Source of the DNA: Mortierella sp. BCC40632 | Taxonomy: Eukaryota > Mortierellomycota > Mortierellomycetes > Mortierellales > Mortierellaceae | Assembly (NCBI GenBank): GCA_011634665.1 | Contig: WAEK01000005.1 | Location: 2,241,001-2,305,000, forward strand | Length of the DNA: 64,000 nucleotides | Direction: 5' to 3' | In this document: positions 34,230-45,429 of the stretch, piece by piece | Position numbering within the stretch: the first letter of the stretch is position 1 | How the letters are laid out: the number at the start of each line of letters is the position of its first letter | The notes under the pieces: generated by a model | Database searches by the model: none | The model's input: only the letters and a program-made list of their open reading frames with translations | Told to the model about the DNA's origin: nothing | Program-made: the position numbers and the translations under genes

Positions 34230-36711
34230 CCGGCAGAAGAAAAAGAAAACAAGGAGATGAGATGAACATCCAGTAGGATTTATGCTTGTCTAGCCCATAT
34301 TAGCAAGAAAGAAAAAAAAAAAAAAAAATCGAATACGACAGAGATCAAGAAAATTATGTCTACTGAATGAGATCCCTGGAGGCATTATTCTTACTCTAGG
34401 CTCAATCGTGGTAGCAGATGAAAGTGGTAGGCACAAGGGAGTTGGAAGGCCAAGATTGGTGCAAGACTAGGGATATAGCAGAAAAAAAAATGCGAATGTC
34501 AACTGAACTGAAGCCAATAGAATGCGGAAGAAAAAACCGAGGGGAGAGGGAAATAGCAGCAGTAATAATAATAATAATAATAATAATAGTAGCCAAGAGG
34601 TCCATTCAGACGTCGCTCCCAAACTTCATTTTAAATAGGCCATCAACCCCTAGAGATGAGTTCTCTCAAGAGAAGAATGGTACAACGTGGGGCAGTCATA
34701 TCACTGGAAGATCGAAGATGCAGTGGCACTTGGTGGAAACCAACGCGAAATTCGCTTGGCTTAATAAAGGTGTTGTTCTATCGCCGGTCACAGGGTGGAT
34801 GCTGCTGAAAGAACGTAACAAGCACCTACATTTGCAGGAAATGACGGATACCAAGAAGGGGCAAAGTCTGAGGCCACTGGCCACTTGTTATTTTCATATT
34901 CTGGTTGAACCTCTACCCCTCAAGCGTCCTAATCTTCCTACTCGCAAATACTACAAAGTTCAGGATCTTTGCTGGGATGGCTAGAGAGGCCTCCAAGAAA
35001 AGTTGCTGATCAGATTTGGGGTCGTTTAGATAACGCTAGCGGGGGGAGGGGGTGGAGGCAGCCTCCTTTCAATAGAAGCTTCTTCAAACGCACTCGGAAA
35101 TAAGTGTACAGGCAAGTAAACTTGGCTGTCTAGCCCGGTTCAGCCAGTGGGTCATTACTCCGAAGCAAGATCTTGAATTTTCATCGCGGTGAAGATGCTG
35201 GAGGACGAGATTCTAATCGGTGCCTATTCCTGCCATTGCCTATACAAGTCAATGAGGGGTCTACGGGCTTTAGCAGCAAAGCAAGCGAAACCATCGGCGC
35301 CTTGAGGAGGGGGGATGCCATTAGAGATATGCAGCAATCGATCTTGTCTATTTCAAAGAAAAGGCGCTCTCAATACTCAGTCTATCAAAATCGAATAAAT
35401 ATGAATGGGAAACTGGGTGAATATTGAGAGAAAAAAAAGATACTGAACATTGGTTTGTTGATTAAAGGCTCCGAGTATGTGACTATGGTTGCAAGAGAAT
35501 GAGCTCAAAGTACTAAACGCATTACTATAGATGAGAGACTTTGAGTAAAAACTAAATCGGTTACTCAATATGCCTTGAGGAAGGATCTACAGTCTCATTG
35601 AATCCGTTACAAGGCGTTCATAGTATTGAGTTGACAACGATTGCAGAACTCGGTCCCAAGATCAATGCATGACCAGATGTAGACTCAAAGAAGCCAGAAA
35701 GACCTGTTAAACCAATTGTAATGCTACTGTAGATTGGAGATCTATCGCTGAAGGAAGAGGAGCAATTTGTCGAGACTGATTAGTTCATACAAAAGTGAAT
35801 ACTTAAATAAGATAGTAGACTTTGCCTTAAACAGACATGCTTTTACACTTTTATTGCGCATGCCTTCGCTTAAGGAATAGGAAACACTTGCCCGGTAATG
35901 ACCATTATCTTCAAACTCACCCAGCCTACCATCACTCTACTGATCATGGACCGTTAGCGCAACGGCAGAACAGTAGCTTCGAGTCTTTAGAAGAAAGCAG
36001 GATCGCTGGGGCTGCCTCCAATAGGAACAGGGTATGGTGCCAAAAGAACCAGAATCAGTGCTCCTTTAAGGATGAGTATTTATCAGCAGCAACCTGCCGA
36101 GGGCAGTCCTAGCTTTTCAGCTTTCTACAAGAGACCCTTTGGACAATAAGTCTATTGTATCAAGAACCATGCGTTTTGGTAGGAACAGCCTGTGCGATAA
36201 GCATTCACTCACAACATTCACTGGCAGCTCCATCAGTTAAAAAAATTGGCGTAAAGTTATCACTACGAAAGCGAAGCACTCCCAAATTCATCCGATAGGA
36301 CATTTCTGTTTGTTAGAAGTTCAGGACCGAGCTGATGATCTCAGCCAGCCCTGCTTTTGTTCCGCCAGTGATAGATTCCAGATAGAAGTCGTATAAGGGA
36401 CATGGGAATATCTCTTTATTGCCGCGTTCACGTCTCAGTTCCTCTTACTCTTTCAAAGAGGAGCAACAATGTGTAACGTAAATTATCCATTGGGCTGGTA
36501 CTATGGGACAGCCATTGTCTCCGGAGCTCATGAGTCTGACCCCGCGCAAGCAATATTTGCTCCGCATTCATAGTCTGGTCCGGAGGCTTTAACATTGGTG
36601 TCATATCCAGTGCCCCATGTCACCATCCTTGTCTACAATCCTGTATCTGCTGTGCCTTGTTCCGCCTAAACTGGCTTTAACACACCCTTGGAGTGCTCTA
36701 AAAATGAAATA
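34230..36711. other. Non-genic accessory region
   Basis: No supported gene. Contains poly-A near 34313, an (AAT)n run at about 34563-34590 and a few open frames of 60-190 codons crossing simple repeats. A coding-like piece near 34980-35105 (LPRKVADQIWGRLDNASG) ends in stops. Confidence 0.5.
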
Positions 36712-38001
36712 GCCCAGTGGACTCGACATCACGGGTTTCTTCAGCATTCAAACTTTAGTGACTTACACTGTATTCTGGAGTTGCTTCGCAGCCGCACCTG
36801 TCTCTGGACAATCAACCACACAGCTTGAGGATACTCCCAATGACTCTTTGCATTTGACCGTGATGGCTGTGTCCAGAAACAAGCACGAGTGGGCAAAAGC
36901 TGCCATCGAGCGGCCTGAACCCCTTGGTATTCACAACCAAAGTCCTTGTAGGCGCAGGAGTTCAGTCGCTCAACAGCATTGAACAGGGCCAGCCCAAGTG
37001 CCCCGTTCCATTTCCTAGTGCCGGCAAACTTGATCCGATTAGAAAAAGTCAGACGGCCCAGTGGACTCGATATCACGGGTTTCTTCAGCATTCAAACTTT
37101 AGTGACTTACACTGTATTCTGGAGTTGCTTCGCAACCGCTCCTGTCTCTGGACAATCAACCACACAGCTTGAGGATACTCCCAATGACTCTTTGCATTTG
37201 ACCGTGATGGCTGTGTCCAGAAACAAGCACGAGTGGGCAAAAGCTGCCATCGAGCGGCCTGAACCCCTTGGTATTCACAACCAAAGTCCTTGTAGGCGCA
37301 GGAGTTCAGTCGCTCAACAGCATTGAACAGGGCCAGCCCAAGTGCCCCGTTCCATTTCCTAGTGCCGGCAAACTTGATCCGATTAGAAAAAGTCAGACGG
37401 CCCAGTGGACTCGATATCACGGGTTTCTTCAGCATTCAAACTTTAGTGACTTACACTGTATTCTGGAGTTGCTTCGCAACCGCTCCTGTCTCTGGACAAT
37501 CAACCACACAGCTTGAGGATACTCCCAATGACTCTTTGCATTTGACCGTGATGGCTGTGTCCAGAAACAAGCACGAGTGGGCAAAAGCTGCCATCGAGCG
37601 GCCTGAACCCCTTGGTATTCACAACCAAAGTCCTTGTAGGCGCAGGAGTTCAGTCGCTCAACAGCATTGAACAGGGCCAGCCCAAGTGCCCCGTTCCATT
37701 TCCTAGTGCCGGCAAACTTGATCCGATTAGAAAAAGTCAGACGGCCCAGTGGACTCGATATCACGGGTTTCTTCAGCATTCAAACTTTAGTGACTTACAC
37801 TGTATTCTGGAGTTGCTTCGCAACCGCTCCTGTCTCTGGACAATCAACCACACAGCTTGAGGATACTCCCCCACGACTCTTTGCATTTTGACCGTGATGG
37901 CTGTGTCCAGAAACAAGCACGAGTGGGCAAAAGCTGCCATCGAGCGGCCTGAACCCCTTGGTATTCACAACCAAAGTCCTTGTAGGCGTAGGGGTTCAGT
38001 C
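36712..38001 (+). repeat. 344-bp tandem repeat array, 3.75 copies
   Basis: Units start at 36712, 37056, 37400 and 37744, each beginning GCCCAGTGGACTCGATATCA (GACATC in unit 1). Units 2-3 look identical; unit 1 differs at a few positions and unit 4 carries indels near 37870 and is cut short at about 38001. Identical open frames recur on both strands every 344 bases (116 codons minus, 115 and 82 codons plus). As 344 is not a multiple of three, the array cannot encode a continuous repeat protein. Near-identity points to recent unequal crossing-over or rolling-circle amplification. The unit is of unknown origin. Confidence 0.93.
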
Positions 38002-38305
38002 ACTTGAAGGCGCATCCTTTGAAAAAGGCTCATGCTGTTGACTGTTGTTAGCATTGGTTCTGTTGGGCATCCGATGTAGGAATGTCGGTCTGCTCGCCGC
38101 AGCATGTCAGTTTATGCGAATCCAGCAAAAGACAATGGTTGATGTTTTTTGCGGAGTTGTTTCGTGGATTCAGGATAGGTTCAGCAATCGTAGTGATGAT
38201 TAGACAAGGCAGCTCCAGTGTGAACTGAGGTTCAAGTAGGGGTTCAAGATAAAATAATGTTAGGAAATAGAGAAACCCAGCAAATAAGGATCCTGATTCC
38301 TGGGA
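38002..38305. other. Spacer before the nuclease-like gene
   Basis: Three hundred bases without a recognised gene; no TATA box stands out. Confidence 0.5.
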
Positions 38306-39975
38306 ATGAGCCAGAGGGATGCTACTTCTCCTTTGATTCCTGGTGAGCAACTCACCATGTCATGGTATGCACCCAAATCTCGCAACAGATACTTCTCAAC
38401 AACTACATACACGTCTTGGGACTTTCAGGCGTTTTGCCGGTTTGTCTATGATGGAAAAAGTGATGTCCAAACGCCAGAGACCGCGCAGCTACTCTGGAAA
38501 ACAGAACTCAAGGCTATCCAAACCAGCAAGTATACTCCGTCCAAAGTCAAAAATACAATCTCAGTCCTCCTTCAGGCTTCAATCGACAACCACATCAGAG
38601 TGTTATTCAATGTCTCGAATGCTTTGGCGACGGATACGCGCAGTGTAGAACATGCAGAGGTACGATCAATAGTCTATGCTATAGACACCAGTCTTATTCG
38701 TGTTTGATCGCTGAAGTATTGACAAGGAGTGATTTCCAATAGCGGTCCAGCTGTATGCTGAAGCGTGTGAGAAGCCTTCAAGTCGAGCAGGAACAGGAGG
38801 GCAAACAACTGGCGGAAAAAAAACCCAAAAGGACCCAGTTGTCGCCTTGGAATGAGTGCTGTATGAGAGCCTGGGATAACTCAGAGACTTGGGTGTTCAA
38901 CCTAACGTCAAAACGGTTTATGAGGCAAGAGCAACTAGACCAAAAGTCTGCTGAATCTCTGAAGGATTCAGTCAGGGTCAGGGTGCTATCAACTGCGGCG
39001 CCAGAAAATATTGCGGATCTTATTGACAACTTCAAGCAACAATCTACATTGTCTGGCCTTCGTGAGATGCTAACAGAGTACCACAAAGATATGGCACTAA
39101 AGTCGGTTGAGGACATTGACTCTGCCCAGAAGTCATACATCTGGAATAATTTGAACAACATGTACGGGATCGTAATTCACCTCTTGGTTCTGGTTGGATG
39201 AAGTAGGGAGATAGAATTTGACCAACTTTGTTGGTTTTACTCCATCCTACTCTAGGGCTGACGAGTGGATTCTCGCGTCATTCGATGTCAAGCAGTTGGA
39301 GGGATTCTACACAACCTTCTTGCACGGACCAGTGACTAGGATTTTCAGGCACATTCCAAAATGTGGCCTCAAGATGACAGACGCAGTGGCCCGATGTTCA
39401 GCGACAATTGGTGAAGTCCTGAAGCCAGATATCTCCTTGTCTTTGAAGGATTTCCCCCTTGAAGTGTTGATTGTGGAATCGAAACCCAATAATCGACACT
39501 CTAACAAAGCCAAAGACATAGCCAAAATCGAGAAAATGATGGCGGGCAACATGGTAATGGCCCGCAAGCTCTTGCGGAAGGAGTCCCTCAAAGATAAAAT
39601 TCGGACTTGGGCCATAGCAATGTCTGGTAAGACACTCAGATTCCATCAGAGCAAGGATGCGGCTGTGAATGGACTGCTCTATTCTAAGAGCTCACTACTG
39701 ACCTTCATCTTCTCATCAAACAAACTATAGGACTTGAAGTGCAAATTTTAGAATCTGCATTTATTGAGGATGTTGTAGTCATTTACAGCATTGGACATTT
39801 CAAGGTCCCTTTAACAGAGACTCATATGAAGAAGTTCATAGTCCTCCTGCTCGCGATGATAGGACTGCAGACGAGGGTTTGTGAGTTTGTGAAGTGGATC
39901 GCAGAGAGAGTTGCCGTCAACACAGACTCTGATGGTTCCTCTAACGGAACATCGGATTCGGAGCTCTTTGTCTAA
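38306..39975 (+). CDS. Multi-exon protein with PD-(D/E)XK nuclease-like signature
   Basis: Exons 38306..38659, 38743..39171, 39215..39626 and 39731..39975 give 479 residues without a stop; all phases fit. The ATG at 38357 is an alternative start. Exon 2 is Glu/Lys/Arg-rich. Exon 3 contains LKPDISLSLKDFPLEVLIVE then SK, which has the spacing PD-x(n)-E-x-K of PD-(D/E)XK nucleases with hydrophobic beta strands around it, followed by a helix rich in Lys (KAKDIAKIEKMM). The last exon ends acidic (NTDSDGSSNGTSDSELFV). No signal peptide. The 43-base intron 2 (GTAATT...ATAG) is unusually short. Function not assigned: nuclease-type domains are common in fungal Crinkler-like and transposon-linked gene families, and this gene sits in such surroundings. 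Confidence 0.6.
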
Positions 39976-40685
39976 TCATCTATTGACAGTCAATAGCTGT
40001 AAAATATATCACTTGGCTAGCTAGCAACACCATGAGAGAGGAGTAACGAATACACTAGCAATCAAACTTAGCATTCAGAAACCTAGATGCGAAGGGAAGG
40101 GGGAGGGGGGAGGATGAGATACTATCAATATTAGTTTTGTCACATTCAGCTAGAATGAAGGAGAAGAAAGCGACCTCGACTAAAAATGGCGAGGTATACA
40201 AGACGCTCTCAACGATCAAGGAGAGTGATCTGTGTGTATGTGCTGGAGGACAATGAAGACGACAAAAAGTAAAGACGATGTTTTTATCATCTTTCATATC
40301 ATGCCCTGTACCAAAAGATTCGAAGAGATTGCGCTCCGAAACAGAGAGAGGGGAGGGAAGCATATCTGAATTTGGGAAAATTGGATAGAAGTCTACGTTT
40401 TGAAAGGATGGTGGTGAGTTCCTCGTTTTGCTTCCTCGCCTACTGAAGTGATTGAAAAAATGAGATGGGGAACCGAGAAGATAAGTGAATGACACCTGCA
40501 GTTATAGGTGTGTAGAAGAAAAGAAAGACTAGTGGTGAGGCAAAGAAAATGAGCGGCCTTTTAGATGATAGTAGACAGGCTACTGTCGTAATGTGCATTC
40601 TGTAGTGGGGGTATGAATTGATGTAGCGCCTCAGCGGATATGTATTATACAGATATTGCGATTATGCCCCTTCCCACTCTAAGGT
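39976..40685. other. Convergent intergenic region
   Basis: Seven hundred bases between the ends of two convergent genes; no further gene recognised. Confidence 0.6.
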
Positions 40686-42374
40686 CTACTGCTTAATAAA
40701 CTTGATCTTTGGCCGTTTAGATCTCAATGTATGAATAAACGTATCCAGCGCCAACTTGTCTGCTTTGACCCTTGGGATATCCACAATGTGAACATGGACG
40801 CTTTGGCAGGTCAAGTCCACAGACTCCAAACTCGTCCAATTATCCGCCACCCATTCAGCCTCCTTGGCGCCCATTCTGAAAATAGTCTTTGGTCCCACTC
40901 CGAACTTCTTTAGTGACTTTAGTTCCGAGAGTTGACGCAAGTATCCACCAACGCCAAGGATGAATAGGTCGACGGGTCCGGCAATAAAGTCCCACTCCTC
41001 CAAGTGTTCGAGTTTGGCGAACTGGGAGAACATGTAGTCCATGCATCGCTTTGGGAGAGATTGTTTCCAGCTGTCGCCCTTGACAGTCGGAATGCCTTGA
41101 GTCAATTGAGAACCGAGTTGCAACGTTTTCAGGTCTTTACATACCCAATCGCGATTGCACATCTGATCAAACTTGTTGATGTCAACTGTGTGGACAGAAA
41201 TCTCGTTGATTCTTGCGAGGAGAGTTTTCAATAGCGGCAACCCAGTGACAAGCTCGTTGAAGACCTCAAAGTTCATGGAATGAGTTTGGAAAACGATCTC
41301 GGTTAAAGATTGCGATAGACGGGTAGTCATGGCCAGAGCGGACTCAGACTTGAATTGGTAGGAAGTGATGATGATAGTCTCGAGCCCGACAGCGTTCCCG
41401 CCTCGATTACGGCCCAAGGTACTCAAGAGAACAGGCAAAGGATCGTCGCTGAGTGTCCCGTCTTGTCCTGGATGAATGATTCGAAGCTGTGGGCATGCGC
41501 CGTTGGTGAATGCATCTTTCAAAAGATCCACAGTCTTGGGGACAATAATAGTAAACATGTGCAATTCTTTCAATTGTTTGCACTTCTTGAGTAGTGGAAC
41601 CATGATAGTAGCTTCTTGGTCTCCGAGTGTTGTGTGAAGTCTCAGGCTCGTTACAGCCATATCTTCCATTCCCTCCATGTCAATCATGGCCTGTTTGTAT
41701 TCTTCCTTTTCTTCGATGCCCTTGAACGAATCGATACCTGTGAAACTGAGATCGAGCTCCTCACACTGCCGACACGCGTTGAGGACTTTTTGGATATGGG
41801 TAGGGTTGACATATTCGTTGCAAGTTATTTTCAGCTTCTTAAGATGGTGTAGCGACTGGAGAGAAGCGAGGAAATGTCGAAAAACATCCGAGTTGTCGAG
41901 AGCAAGTGTGACGGTAAGATCCTGCAAGAGAGGGACAGATTGTAGCAGGAGAACGAGGCGAAGATCAACGCGAGCAGCATTCACGCCGCCCTGATGGGAG
42001 ATATAGTTGTTGTTGTTGTTTTGGAAGAGGTTTGAGGAATATGCGTAATTGAATCCAGAATAGCTCCTATATATACCAGTACTGTTCTGGACAAACTCCA
42101 CAGATTGCAAGTTGGGGAAGCACCAATGATCTCTTGATTCGACTGCAAGGTTGATGGCGAGGTCCTTGATGACTTTGACATATTTTTGGTAACGCTTGAG
42201 TCCAGGGATGTCCTTGAGATTGACGTAGAACCCACGAGTGTGCCAGAGGTGAGGAATGAACCAGTCGAAATGTTGTTTGGAGGAGCAAGAAAGGTTAACC
42301 AAGTTGAGGGGTGTGAGGTATTTAGCCAACTCGGCGCGGATCACCGCATCGGCAAAGGCGTGATCTTTTTCCAT
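40686..42374 (-). CDS. F-box-like / leucine-rich-repeat protein
   Basis: Intronless, 562 residues. The N-terminus (AELAKYLTPLNLVNLSCSSKQ, WFIPHLWHT) resembles a degenerate F-box, the Skp1-binding part of SCF ubiquitin ligases. The remainder shows irregular leucine-rich repeats: LLQSVPLLQDLTVTLALDN, LQSLHHLKKLKITCNE, VLNACRQCEELDLSFTGI, LKKCKQLKELHMFTI, LKTLLARINEISV and LKSLKKFGVG. Fungi of the Mortierella group carry large families with this layout. It likely acts as a substrate-recognition subunit in the cytosol or nucleus, inferred from architecture only. The start at 42374 is the first ATG of the frame and precedes the F-box directly. Confidence 0.8.
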   Translation of the reverse strand: MEKDHAFADAVIRAELAKYLTPLNLVNLSCSSKQHFDWFIPHLWHTRGFYVNLKDIPGLKRYQKYVKVIKDLAINLAVESRDHWCFPNLQSVEFVQNSTGIYRSYSGFNYAYSSNLFQNNNNNYISHQGGVNAARVDLRLVLLLQSVPLLQDLTVTLALDNSDVFRHFLASLQSLHHLKKLKITCNEYVNPTHIQKVLNACRQCEELDLSFTGIDSFKGIEEKEEYKQAMIDMEGMEDMAVTSLRLHTTLGDQEATIMVPLLKKCKQLKELHMFTIIVPKTVDLLKDAFTNGACPQLRIIHPGQDGTLSDDPLPVLLSTLGRNRGGNAVGLETIIITSYQFKSESALAMTTRLSQSLTEIVFQTHSMNFEVFNELVTGLPLLKTLLARINEISVHTVDINKFDQMCNRDWVCKDLKTLQLGSQLTQGIPTVKGDSWKQSLPKRCMDYMFSQFAKLEHLEEWDFIAGPVDLFILGVGGYLRQLSELKSLKKFGVGPKTIFRMGAKEAEWVADNWTSLESVDLTCQSVHVHIVDIPRVKADKLALDTFIHTLRSKRPKIKFIKQ

Positions 42375-42816
42375 GATAATATGTGGGTACTGAAGTGAAG
42401 GGGAAGGGGGAAGAAGAGGGTGAAGAAGGATGGAGAGAAAGAAGAGAAGGTTGAAGAGAGTGCTGAGGAAAAAGTGGAGCGAGGAGCAGAAGAAGTAAGG
42501 AGCAGAAGACTTTCTTTTTAACCATTAATTAATAAGGTTTTCGTGGCAAAAGCACTACGACATTTTTGGTTTGACATTTTGCCACCACCACATTGGAAAT
42601 TCAAACTCCATTTTGTCTGAGCCTGCTCTTTAGAATTCGCGTCACCTGAGAGGAAATACACACGCTGCTTGACAAGCAGGTTCGTTAGACCTATTGGGAA
42701 AGGGGATTACCAGCATGGGAGAGGGAGACATAATGACCAAGACGTGTCTTTTCTTTTCTAAAGGAGAGAACAAGGTAAGATAAAATACTCGCAAATGAAC
42801 AATATCTCGCTACAGG
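42375..42816. other. Upstream region of the F-box gene
   Basis: GA-rich sequence at about 42395-42500 lies just upstream of the minus-strand gene. Nothing else recognised. Confidence 0.5.
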
Positions 42817-43363
42817 ATTGCGCCCCTGGGACAGGCGGCTGGGAGGGTCTGCTCCTAATGGTAAGTATTTACTAACGGATCAGGAATTAAAGGGGAAAAC
42901 AAGAACTGTCCTTTATTGAATGGGAGTAGGGGCATCTTTTATTCATGCTTTGAATAAGGCCTTTCAAGGGACTGGAGATTTTCCCATCGCGATTACTACA
43001 CCACACTTGCCCTTTGTTCGGCCGGAGGTGCTCAATTTGCTGTTAATGCCGTATTACATGATCCTTAATCTTATCATCAACGGGGATTTCTCGAAGAGCA
43101 TTAAGCTGCTTAGCTCGGCTATGGTATTGGAATCTCTGAGGGCTAACTTTGATGTCGAGCTTGCAAATGACAAGAAAGGTGCCCTTTGCTTCCGTATCCA
43201 TAGTTGGGACAACAAAACAACAACCAAGATTGCAGTCCTATTGCCCATGTCCGGAGGAACGTTTGATGGACATAGAGACACTCTGTTAAAAGCCCTCGGG
43301 TCCAATCCAGGGAGACATTTCACGCGCATGTGGGGGACTTATCCCTCTTTTAACAGCATTTAA
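42817..43363 (+). pseudogene. Unknown gene fragment
   Basis: Two coding-like pieces: about 42817-42860 (LRPWDRRLGGSAPNG) and 42931-43363, joined by an intron with GTAAGT donor, perfect TACTAAC branch site and TAG acceptor. Phase 1 plus GG gives a Gly codon. The second exon runs 143 codons (ALNKAFQGTGDFPIAITTPH, ending TYPSFNSI). No start codon or upstream exon was found, and a Helitron relic follows directly. It may be a captured or truncated gene. Confidence 0.4.
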
Positions 43364-43389
43364 CACATTTTAATTCATCTCAAAGGATA

Positions 43390-43850
43390 CCGGATACACC
43401 TACAAGACCTTCCCCTACAACGCCTACAAACCCCACCTATCAATGTACTGGCGCATAATACAAAACAGTCCTTTCAACCAACAACTCCCTATCGTCGCCT
43501 CCAACACAGGCAATCAACGAAGTAATCCACGTTCTACTATCGTCGCCCAATGTGGCAGTGACAACAGTGACGAGAATGATGAAAGAAATCTTCACTATGC
43601 CCACGAAACGTTGAAATTCCTCATTGGCATCTATATAGTGCCTCGGATAAAGAAATCGCCTCGCACTACGCCAGCTGCAGAGAGTTTTACGCTTATCGCC
43701 TTCAGATGCGTCCTTACCCAAAGGAAGACCGTCGATGCTATATACTCATTTTTGATCGTCCTATTCAGTGGTACATTGTTGATCAGTATGCTAAGCTCGA
43801 GTCCGAACGGCTTCTTTGTGTGAAAATACAAATAGGCGTGAAAGAAGTGG
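43390..43850 (+). pseudogene. Helitron Rep N-terminal relic
   Basis: Frame-shifted piece of a Helitron helicase-like protein. Recognisable are an initial block (YKTFPYNAYKPHLSM), then SASDKEIASHYASCREFYAY, RLQMRP, and QWYIVDQYAKLESERL, which corresponds to the conserved QQYVVDAYAKIE-like block of Helitron N domains. At least one frameshift near 43620-43680 separates the halves. Opposite strand to the helicase relic at 33.6-34.2 kb, so the two are not one simply broken element. Confidence 0.75.
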
Positions 43851-43975
43851 ACTCAAGCAAAACTGCCTTTAAAACAGCAACTATACCTTTTAGTTGTTCA
43901 CCGACGTCACGGGTAATCGAGCTGGAAACTAGCTGGGCTTGCTTCATGGTGTCGTTTCTAATGTGATCAACATGG

Positions 43976-44534
43976 TTATCCTTTTTCATAATTATTTATC
44001 AATAAACAAGGCATTGAGTGAACATCGGGCGTACTTACCAGTTGCGCATCTTGCTCCTCCCTCTTCCTCTTATCATTCCAGTATTCCTGACGGGTGCGCT
44101 TCGACTCGGCCCAGGCGATAATAAGGCGCTCGTATTGCGCTGCATCTCGCAGTAGAATTTGAGGAGGGATGTTGGTTTTCCACGCAAGAGTGGCTTCCTG
44201 TTTTTGGTCTGAGGAGTAAGGACAAAAGACAACGAAGTCGATGGCATCATATTGATCAAGCGAGCGTTGCTCTATGTAGAGATTACGTGGATGCTTCCTC
44301 ATTTTATCTTGAACGATTACTCAAAAAAGGGATGAGGATGGTGTTAGTGCCGTATAACAGAAAGGCGATTTTCGCTATCGCTACACACTCTTCGCCAGAC
44401 AGTACTGAAGCCAAGAATGACACCCCCACACCAGTAGCTTTATCACTCTTATATCCATCTTGCCCATGGTTAACTAGGGCTCCGGAGACAAAAGCAATAA
44501 TGGCGCGATAACCAAGACTGAGGAGGGGACTCAA
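43976..44534 (-). pseudogene. Fragments of an unknown minus-strand gene
   Basis: Two adjacent coding-like stretches. The right one (44534-44304) reads IIAFVSGALVNHGQDGYKSD, ...EECVAIAKIAFLLYGTNTIL and stops. The left one (44302-about 44039) reads LDQYDAIDFVVFCPYSSDQK, ...YERLIIAWAESKRTRQEYWN and runs into a GTAAGT donor at 44038. No start and no clean downstream exon were found. Family unknown. Confidence 0.35.
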
Positions 44535-44758
44535 CCGGGCTGGTTCAAAGACGCCCGATCAACCCGGCGGAAGAGCGTTCTCCTTGCCTAACCTTAAGCA
44601 AGAGAGGATATGCTCCGTGTCACAATGATCCCGTACGAAATCTGGCCGCTGCATTTCCACGAACATGCGAATGGTTAGTACTTGATTTTAGGAGAGCTTG
44701 CTGGTTGTGTGAGCACGAAAAACGTCTACAAGGACCGGATAAAAGTATGTTGAGAAAG

Positions 44759-45066
44759 CCCCCTTCATCGGTGGCACCCATGAGGCTACAACTGAACGAC
44801 ATTGAGCATAGCCAGGTGCGGACAGTGGCTGAATGACGACAATAGCTGAAGGAACTCTCCCGTATGAACTCTTAGTCAAGAAATCTACACATCCCACCCT
44901 CTCAGACAAGCTAAGGGCAGTAAATGTGAAAAGACAATAAAGGTTCCCCTCTCCGCTGGCATCTATGAGGCATCAGATGAACGACATTGAGCATAGCCAG
45001 GTGTGGAGGGCTACTGGACAGTGGCTGAATGTTGACAATGGCTGAAAGAGCTCACCTGTATGAACG
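44759..45066 (+). repeat. Two direct repeats of about 110 bp
   Basis: 44759-44872 and 44945-45066 share GAACGACATTGAGCATAGCC, then AGGTG, GACAGTGGCTGAATG, GACAATnGCTGAA and CTGTATGAAC-type blocks with small gaps. Separation is about 185 bases. Neither copy overlaps a recognised gene. Confidence 0.75.
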
Positions 45067-45240
45067 CGCAGTTAATCATTGATACGCAAGGAGGGCAATG
45101 GGAGGAAATCTAGCCTTAACAGTGGGCTTCTCAAAAAGGAAACCCCTCGTATCACTCTCCACGTCTGTCTTCAAAACAGCGTTCCTTGTCAGCGCCACCA
45201 AAAGTCTCCTCACCTCATCTGATCACCTCTTTCTGTCACT

Positions 45241-45310
45241 CCATCTACCCGTCCATCTGCCCATCCATCTGCCCATCCATCTGCCCGTCCATCCTCCCGT
45301 CCATCTCCAT
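45241..45310 (+). repeat. Minisatellite of CCATCTGCC units
   Basis: About six degenerate 12-base units of the form CATCTGCCCRTC, read CCATCTACCCGTCCATCTGC and so on. Pyrimidine-rich and non-coding. Confidence 0.8.
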
Positions 45311-45429
45311 CTCCTTCTGCTTCTCTATATACTTCTCCTGCTCCACTTTTTGCTGATATCCTATTCCCTCGTAGTCTTAGAATAAAGGCACCTCCTGTTC
45401 CTCCTAAGACGTTTACAAATATACTTATT

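Noticed and set aside
35940..36020. tRNA-like sequence with an A-box-like TTAGCGCAACGG
   Set aside because: The only B-box-like match (GCTTCGAGTCT) is about 10 bases away instead of about 30, no cloverleaf can be drawn, and no acceptor stem is seen.
36741..37779. Three tandem copies of a 116-residue protein gene
   Set aside because: The identical ORFs follow from the 344-bp tandem array; both strands are open, the period breaks the frame and no family pattern is visible.
36712..38001. CRISPR-like repeat array
   Set aside because: Contiguous 344-bp units with no spacers in a eukaryotic genome; an ordinary tandem duplication.
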